Positions 33,685 through 40,493 of a stretch of 40,493 nt of DNA are shown here, one piece after another (within the stretch, counting starts at the first letter, position 1; each line of letters starts with the position of its first letter). Under the pieces are notes generated by a model that saw only the letters and a list, made by a program, of their open reading frames with translations, made no database searches and had not been told where the DNA came from. Source of the DNA: Fragilariopsis cylindrus CCMP1102 (lineage: Eukaryota > Bacillariophyta > Bacillariophyceae > Bacillariales > Bacillariaceae); contig FMBT01000205.1 of the NCBI GenBank assembly GCA_900095095.1, forward strand, positions 1 to 40,493, written 5' to 3'. Both the position numbers and the translations under genes were made by a program.

Positions 33685-36303
33685 ATGTCAAGACATCGGA
33701 ACGTTCGAAACCTCGTTGAGGATGACTATTACGATGGATACGACGACGATGATTACTACGATGACGATTACTACGATGAAGAGGATAAATATAAAGCTCA
33801 TGCGCCACCTCCGAAGGCCGCTCCTATAGCCTTAACGAAAACTGCTAAATTGTCGCAACTACCACGAAAGTATATATTGCGTCTTCGACTACGACTGCGT
33901 CATCTAAATCAAACCCAGGTGTAACGAAAGCGCCGCCGGGATGGGAAAAGCCTTCTTCGGTATCTGTTCTTCGGCGCCACCTGGAATTACTACGCCTCCT
34001 ACCGGATGGGGGAAACCAGAGCCAACTGGGACATCCAACTCGATAACATTAACGACGACGAAAAGTTCATCTCAAAGCCCGATAATGAAAAATCGAAGCA
34101 AAAGTCCAAAACGAGGAGGAAATGCTTCGTCGATGACTTCTTATATACCAAAACCGATTCCAGATTTTGTCCGAAATCAGAAATCACAATTAACGATGGT
34201 CATTCTTGGACACGTCGATGCGGGTAAAAGTACTCTAATGGGACAAGTCCTAGTTTCGACTGGTCAAGTGACAAAACGTGAAGCCGCAAAACAGACAAAA
34301 TTGAGCTGGCTTTTAGACGAAAACGAATCTGAACGTGCTCGAGGTGTAACGATGGAAATCGGTACAAGTACGTTTTATAACTTAAATTTTGTATGACTGC
34401 GATCATTTCATCTGTATTTTTCATATCTCCCTTCCTTTCCTTTCCCTTCACTGTTGCTGATTGATTCTAACGATTAAACCATTCTTTTATTTGCTTGTTG
34501 TTCTTTTTTGTTTGTTTGTATAGAAACCATACGAGTACCAAAGCACGACATTGTGGTCTTGGATGCTCCTGGTCATCACGACTTTATACCAGTGTGAGTT
34601 TTCCGCAGCAGGGAAGATGCTTTATCCGCCGTTTATTTCTTGATTCGTTTTGATTTGCATTGTTTGGTGACTGATATCATATGTGTTAATTCTCCTTATG
34701 AATATTCAATACGAACTGAAAACACTTCCGATCCAGTAGTTGATGAAGATTGAAAATTTTGTAATCTGTTCCCTTTTCTCAAAGCTATAACTCACTCTTA
34801 TTTTTCAAAAACATTCCTTTGGTGATTATAATCCAACTGTGTGAACTTGATCTGTTGACTCATTATGACTCGTTTGAAAAAAGGATGATCACGGTAAGCG
34901 TAATAATAATAAAGAATGACAGATAACGTCGCATCGTATACTGAATGTTAGTCATATTCAGCATTCGTCGTCGGATTGTGTGTGCGAGTGTATATTGCGA
35001 CAACAACAAAGATCCTTCTCACATTATTCATTATTTGTTTATATTTTCCTTCGAATAGGGAGCTGCCAACGCCGATGTTGCCATTCTTGTGGTAGCAGCA
35101 GTAACAGGTGAATTCGAAGCAGGTTTTAGCGGGGGAGGTCAAACAAAAGAACACATCCAATTAGCGCGAGGGCTTGGAGTAACGCAGATCATCGTTGCTA
35201 TCAACAAACTTGACGTAGAAGGATGGAAAAAGGGCCGATACGAAGAAATTCAAGGAGACATTAAACAGTTTTTACTGAAACAGGAATTCAAGGAAAAACG
35301 GATACAGTTTGGTAAGTGAGATATTAAAGAAATGTATGATTCCAGATTGGTGATTTTTAATAGATATCGTCGGTCTTATTTACTTTCCTATCTTGATATT
35401 TAGTACCGATCTCGGGTTTGACTGGCGAAAACATTAAGGTGTGCAATAGCAGTGAGCTATCAAAATGGCACAAGGGGCCGACATTACTAGATGCTGTTAA
35501 TAACTTTTTCCCCGCCAATCGGCAGATAGGTATGTGAGACAAAGATGCTGAAATTCGTTATTTGTATTGCTCTACATGTGTCCATGTGCGTGTTACGAAG
35601 CGATTCATTCATTCTTTCTTCAACTCTGACAACATTTCAAATTTGGGTCAACACACACATATACACGCACACAACCTTAGAAAAACCGCTTCGATTCATT
35701 GTAACTGACGTTTTTTCGGAAGGAAAAGGAATAGTGACACGTGGTCGAGTAATTCAAGGATTTGTTGAAGTTGGCGATCAATTGGTCGTTTTGCCTGTGG
35801 GAGACATTGTGCGAGTTTCGAAGCTGGAACATCTACAAGCTCCCTCAGACGATATTGACGACCCTAGGCGTCTCGATACTGCTATAGCTGGTGATACAGT
35901 ACAGCTTGTTATTAATGATATTGATATCATGCGTCTTTCAATAGGAAATATACTATGTTTCCCCAATGCAAGGCCGCCATTAACCAAGAAAGCTACAGCA
36001 AGAATAATTGTTATGGATAAATTAGCTGTTCCGATTATTCGAGGTGCACAAGTCATTTTCCATATGCACAGCCTAGATGTCCCAACGGTGTTGACGAAAC
36101 TCGTATCCATTTTAAACCGCGACGGATCAATCAAAAAGGAACGCCCACGTGCTTTGACAAGTAGTGTTAGTGCGAGCATTGAATTCACCATTAGCGACAG
36201 AATTGTTATGGAAGCATTTTCAGATTGCAGGGCCTTGGGGCGTTTCGTGCTAAGAAGAGGCGGCGAAACGATAGCGATAGGAGTTATTGATAAAACACTA
36301 TAG
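33685..36303 (+). CDS. HBS1: HBS1 translational GTPase (ribosome rescue), six exons including a 10-base microexon
   Basis: Exons are 33685-34367, 34524-34593, 34884-34893, 35059-35311, 35404-35529 and 35681-36303. The N-terminus [20 protein letters not shown] is the HBS1-type N-domain, which separates it from eRF3 and EF-1A. A linker with PPGWEKP and PTGWGKP follows, then the GTPase domain: GHVDAGKST (G1), [10 protein letters not shown] (switch I), DAPGHHDF (G3), NKLD (G4) and SGLTGENI near G5, then the two beta-barrel domains ending at a clean stop. HBS1 with Dom34/Pelota binds stalled ribosomes and splits them in no-go and non-stop decay. Two single-base losses are inferred in exon 1, near 33841-33856 and 33960-33972. 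The exon sum is 1765, which becomes 1767 (588 residues) with two bases added. All splice sites are GT-AG and each keeps the family sequence in frame. Confidence 0.9.
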
Positions 36304-36396
36304 TGAAAAACAAGCATTTTCTTGAAACTACATATATATTATTATATATAATATATTATTATTTTTGAGTTCGAGATCTATTTTTTTTTGCTTCAA

Positions 36397-39021
36397 CTAC
36401 CTCGTATGAGACTTAGCTGCTCTGGGTACAGGCTGATACCCAACTCTCATAGAAGGTTCGGGTGTAGAGCGCTTTTTCCAAAAGTAAACTAATCCGATCA
36501 CAACAGCAAATGCAAAAAGGACAGGAACGGAAATCAGGCGGCTGCCATCATCCTCACTGTCCCACCAGTTTTCAGTATTATCAGAGATTATGGCCTGTTC
36601 AGTAGTCCTGATATAGAATCTTCGACCTCGGTTTCAACAGTTTTGTTTCAATTGGGTTGTTACCGAAAATATTTTCCTCTTTCTGCCATTGTTCGACATC
36701 GTTGAAATCTTCTTCGTCCGCTTCTTCGTCCCAGCCACCCCAATTTCCATCCTCGCCATCCTTTTCTTCCAAAAACTCATCATCGTCCTCGTTGTCATCA
36801 TTGTACTCATCGTTTTCTTCCCAATCATCTTCCTCAAGTTCCAGATCATCTCCATTTTGGTCCCAATCTTCGCTGATTTCAGTCCACTCATCTTCTACTT
36901 TCGTTTCGTCTGCTTCGGTAATTGGCTCGCCCATATCTACGAGTTCGTCCTCGGATTCCTCGTCTTGATCTTTTGACGTTGCCTGTTGATCTTCCGACGT
37001 TGCTTCATTGGAAGCTGTCTCATCTCCTTCATTGCCATCAGTACCACTGTCAATATCGTTAGATTCGTTTTCTTCCTCTCCTTCACCTTCACCTTCGTCG
37101 CCACCGTCGGGATCATCACCTTCGTCGCCACCAGAATCACACCTATTTCATCATTAGGATCACTGTCATTTCCCGTTTCATCATCAGAGATATTTGTTCC
37201 TATGTCGTCGATCTTGCCGTCAGTATCATCAAGTGTTGATTCTTCAGAAGACTCCTCTTTAACGTTAAGATCTGTTAAATCTGTACCATTTACGTTGGTG
37301 TCAGAGTCATCATTCTTGGTACCGTCATCTGGTACTTCTTCTTTTTCCGATGATGATGTTTCCTTCTCCTCATCTTCATCAGCGTCATCAAGTGTTGATT
37401 CTTCAGAAATCTCCTCTTTAACGTTAGAATCTGTTAAATCTGTACCATCTTCGTTGGTGTCAGAATCATCATTCTTGGTACCGTCATCTGGTGCTTCTCC
37501 GTCTTCTGATGCTGTTTCCTTCTCCTCATCTTCATCAGCGTCGTCAACTGTTGATTCTTCAGAAATCTCCTCTTTAACGTTAGAATCTGTTAAATCTGTA
37601 CCATCTTCGTTGGTGTCAGAATCATCATTCTTGGTACCGTCATCTGGTGCTTCTCCGTCTTCTGATGCTGTTTCCTTCTCCTCATCTTCATCAGCGTCGT
37701 CAACTGTTGATTCTTCAGAAGACCCATTTTTGTCGCTCTTTTCTTCATCTTCTTTTACTACATCCGTGTTTTCCTCTTCCACTTTGTTGCTTTCTTCTTC
37801 ATCTTCTTTTACTACATCCGTGTCTACCTCTTCCACTTCGTCGCTCTTTTCATCATCTTCTTCCACTACATCCATGTCTTCCTCTTCCACTTTGTTGCTT
37901 TCTTCTTCATCTTCTTCTACTACATTCGTGTCTTCCTCTTCCACTTTGTCGCTTCTTTCATCATCTACTTCGACTGCATCCGTGTCTTCCTCTTCCACTT
38001 TGTCGCTCTTTTCATCATCTACTTCGACTGCATCCATGTCTTCCTCTTCCACTTCGTCGCTTTTTTCTTCATCTTCTTTTACTACATCCGTGTTTTCCTC
38101 TTCCACTTTGTTGCTTTCTTCTTCATCTTCTTCTACTACATTCGTGTCTTCCTCTTTCACTTTGTCGCTTTTTTCTTCATCTTCTTTTACTGCATCCGTG
38201 TCTTCCTCTTTCGCTTTGTTGCTTTCTTCTTCTTTTTCGTCTTCTTCGACTACATCCATGTCTTCCTCTTCCACTTTGTCGCTTTCTTCTTCATCTTCAT
38301 TTACATCATCCGTGTCTTTGTTTTTCTCACTGTTTTCTTCAACTTCTTCGCTTACGACGGCGTCCTCGACTTCTTTTATTGGTTTGTCCTCGTCTTCTTT
38401 TTCGTCCTTGTCGCCATTGTCGGCTTCCTTCGTTGGTTCGTCTTCCTCGTCTTCATTCATTGGTTCGTTCTTTTCTTTTTCTTCTTCTTCTTTCGTTACT
38501 TCATCTTCATCGTCGTTGTCTATTTGTTTCTCGCTCTTTTCTTCCTCACCATCATCAACTTTTGAGACGGGTTCTTTCCCTCTATCAGTTTCTTTCTCGT
38601 TGTCGTCACCTTTTGTCGATGCATTCGCATCTGCTGGTTCCGTAGCTTTGGTCTTGTCGATATTCTTTTCCTCTGGAGTGACGTCACCCTCCGTCGATAT
38701 TTTGGTTGTATCTGCGGTGATTGCTGCAGTGTCGGTTTTGTTGGTCTTCACGGCGGCTGAGACAATATTCGTTTCAGCTGGTTCTATTTCTTTGGTCTTA
38801 TCGACCTTCTCTTCTTCTGGAGTAATGTCACCCTCCGTCGATGTTTTGGTTGCATTTGCGTTGATTGCTACAGTGTCGGTTTTGTTAGTCTTCATGGCGG
38901 CTGAGGCAGTATCGTTTTCCTGAACTTCTTTCTCGGTAATTACAGCACCATTTTCTTCTCCGTCCTTGGTTTCACCCTCCAAGTACCTCGCTATACGTGA
39001 TACACTTCCTCGGAGAGTCAT
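36397..39021 (-). CDS. Acidic repeat protein with a C-terminal membrane anchor; apparent frame breaks
   Basis: The gene reads right to left from ATG at 39021 (MTLRGSVSRIARYLEG) to TAG at 36397; about 875 residues. No family was recognised and no N-terminal signal peptide is seen. It is built from three repeat types: two copies of a ~47-residue unit (KTNKTDT, then STEGD-TPEE, then DKTK--EPA); about ten 18-residue units (ESNKVEEEDTDVVEEDE type); and just over three 52-residue units starting EEST-DDADEDEEKE. A long Asp/Glu-rich region follows, then one hydrophobic helix (LISVPVLFAFAVVIGLVYF), KKRS and a 20-odd-residue tail. The end looks tail-anchored, with the acidic part probably facing the cytosol. 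Frame changes, each fitting one missing base, lie near 37136-37143, at the T4 run 36641-36644 and near 36599-36610. It converges on HBS1, with 93 bases between stops. Confidence 0.65.
37230..37720 (-). repeat. 156-base tandem repeats inside the acidic membrane-protein gene
   Basis: Just over three units of 52 codons. The landmark CAACTG on the plus strand recurs at 37545 and 37701, exactly 156 bases apart, and the two units meeting there are nearly identical at DNA level. The third is more diverged and the last is partial. Confidence 0.85.
37731..38293 (-). repeat. 54-base tandem array inside the acidic membrane-protein gene
   Basis: About ten consecutive 18-codon units encode variants of (E/K)SDKVEEEDTDVVEEDE. 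Positions such as K/N in SDK/SNK and D/N in EED/EEN change in a mosaic way, which suggests repeated duplication or gene conversion among units. Confidence 0.85.
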
Positions 39022-39970
39022 AATTAATTAGTACAGTGTATTTCGATTTAGAAAATATTTTATGATTGAATGCAAAAAACACACTACTTGTAGTCGGCAA
39101 ATTTTCGAATACTGACGGTACTACTCTGACAGCGTTTTAGTAAAAAAATATACTAGAGTCGGTTGCCCATCTATACTGGCGGAAATACTAATGATCTTCA
39201 AAAGTTGGTACTGCAATGAAACCTTCTTTTTAATTATCTTTAGATTAAAACGATTTGAGATTTGCTTTTTTTATCTTCTCTTTTGGCGTGACCGAATTCT
39301 TTTTGTGTGTGATCAAAATTAGATTTGTATATGTACGGTTGTACGGTACCACTACTTCTAGTAACTTAGTAGGTCCTACATTTATTAAATTTTCTTCTGG
39401 TTTCTTGTTTTACATCATGACTTAATTTCGTGGGACTCAAAAAGTAAATTCACTGTAAAAAACAACTTCATAATTCATGCAATTTTCAATCAAAAATAAT
39501 TCTATTACGCTTCTATTTGAACAGAAACGGATAGTACATTCCTACTCCTGGTTTAAAATGGGTCTAGAAAATATATTAAATTTTAGTTTAAAATGAACAG
39601 GTTGTAAGTTGCATGCCGTTGAAAGTACTACGTATAGTTTTACAAGCAATGTCTAGTAAATTGTGATTAAAAAATATTCAGCTGGGGACAATTTTTAACT
39701 TTTTGACCAAAGAACACGCGCCGCGAGAATTTTTGTTCGTGACGCATACTCATACACCTCAATAAATTTATAACCCTCCTATTATTTTGTGTATTTTACT
39801 TCTTTTTGCTTCATTTTTCATTCCAACTTGCCCGTTACATTACTGTACTTCAGAAGTACTATCATCACTCATTATTCTTTACTTGAAAAATTTAAGCGCA
39901 GAGACCAGCTAACTTGAGAAGTGTAGACAACAATCGCCATATATTATTAAGATACGTATCAAGACAAAAG
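39022..39970. other. Divergent intergenic region
   Basis: About 950 AT-rich bases between the starts of the acidic membrane-protein gene (-) and the DUF179 gene (+), presumably with both promoters. No repeat or other gene is seen. Confidence 0.6.
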
Positions 39971-40493
39971 ATGAAGCATTTGCAAGAACCTCTATTATAT
40001 TTGATGCTTTTTTCGGCAATGTGGAATGCACAATCCTTTGTCGAACGGCAGCAACAGCGGCAGCAGTGTTATTCTAGTAGTAGTAGCGTAGTAGTAGTAG
40101 TAGTAGAAGTACTCGTAGAAGAAGTAAATATTCCAGAGCAGAATATCGGTTATATTCTTCGTCCACGTCATCCAAAAAAGATGTTAGGTTTCTAGGTCGA
40201 GGACCCAACGCAATCGTACGGCCCGGTTGTGTTTTATTAGCTCCCTCAGAAGAGTATCATCACTATCTGAGACAAGCGGCAGTATTTATTTACGCCATGG
40301 GAACCGATGATAATGACGACTATGTTGTTCGGGGGGTGATTCTTGACAATCCAACACCGTTCTCGATGGGAGAAATGATGGAAAGTAAAATATATGGAGG
40401 TGTATACGATAATTTGATTTACAGAGGTGGAGATACTGGTGGAGAAGATGCATTTTGTTTGCATTCTATTGATAATTTGGGGCTTGAGGAAAT
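39971..40493 (+). CDS. Plastid-targeted AlgH/YqgE (DUF179, UPF0301) family protein, cut by the window end
   Basis: The start is the ATG at 39971. Residues 1-21 (MKHLQEPLLYLMLFSAMWNAQ) form a signal peptide, followed by SFVERQQ; the phenylalanine by the cleavage site suggests plastid import. A low-complexity tract from an AGT/GTA triplet run encodes serines then valines. After one apparent missing base near 40140-40170 the frame gives the family core: RPGCVLLA, AVFIYAMG, GVILDNPTPFSMGEMM, VYDNLIYRGGD and CLHSIDNLG. These match the AlgH/YqgE pattern (PG-LLA, V--I, G-LN-PT, GG). The family is common in bacteria and plastid-bearing eukaryotes and its molecular role is poorly defined. The C-terminus lies outside the window. 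Confidence 0.8.

Noticed and set aside
34001-34593. Calling the GTPase eRF3 or EF-1A instead of HBS1
   Set aside because: The N-terminus [10 protein letters not shown] with Asp/Tyr-rich tract is the HBS1 N-domain; EF-1A has no such extension and eRF3 has a different one.
37647-38645. A 332-residue Leu/Pro/His-rich open frame on the plus strand
   Set aside because: Same cause: a second antisense frame over the 54-base repeat array, with composition dictated by the repeat.
36986-38923. A 645-residue serine-rich open frame on the plus strand
   Set aside because: It is the antisense of the Glu/Asp codon repeats of the minus-strand acidic gene; GAA/GAT read backwards give TTC/ATC-type and Ser codons with few stops. 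No signal peptide, domain or splice evidence supports it.
1-40493. tRNA, rRNA or CRISPR array
   Set aside because: No cloverleaf with a GTTCRANNC arm, no rRNA core and no regularly spaced identical repeats with unique spacers were noticed by eye; a covariance-model search was not possible.

Overview
The window looks like diatom nuclear DNA: AT-rich and eukaryotic, with GT-AG introns of about 90 to 290 bases. Several genes begin with a signal peptide followed at once by a phenylalanine (the ASAFAP-type motif that sends proteins into the complex plastid). No rRNA, tRNA or CRISPR array was recognised. The species cannot be named from the sequence alone.

Layout. From 1 to 2807 lies the 3' part of a Ser/Thr protein kinase gene with large insertions. 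From about 2.8 to 17.3 kb the DNA is gene-poor. It holds one compact gene for a plastid-targeted cold-shock-domain protein (5250-5609) and repeats: an octamer cluster, a ~300-base inverted repeat pair on either side of the cold-shock gene, an LTR-like direct repeat pair bounded by a 5-base duplication, a possible tyrosine-recombinase fragment and a decayed tandem duplication. From 17.3 kb the DNA is gene-dense: a giant USO1/p115-type vesicle tether (17314-25817, +, four introns), a SAP-domain protein rich in acidic repeats (-), a plastid DUF2854 protein (+), an unrecognised nuclear coiled-coil protein (-), the ribosome-rescue GTPase HBS1 (+, six exons with a 10-base microexon), a repeat-built acidic protein with a C-terminal membrane anchor (-), and the start of a plastid-targeted AlgH/DUF179 protein (+, cut by the window end). 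Genes alternate in strand as convergent and divergent pairs, with no operon-like arrangement.

Functional picture. The genes do not form one pathway. They are housekeeping genes (membrane traffic, ribosome rescue, signalling) mixed with nucleus-encoded plastid proteins (cold shock, DUF2854, DUF179, perhaps the SAP protein).

The most notable structure is in the USO1 homologue. Its coiled coil carries four copies of a 33-residue module bounded by tryptophans exactly 32 residues apart, and all four introns are phase 1 and sit at the same place in the module or a degenerate copy. This points to growth by exon duplication. A caution covers the whole window: six genes show about fifteen apparent single-base frame breaks, while the 8-kb USO1 coding sequence has none.
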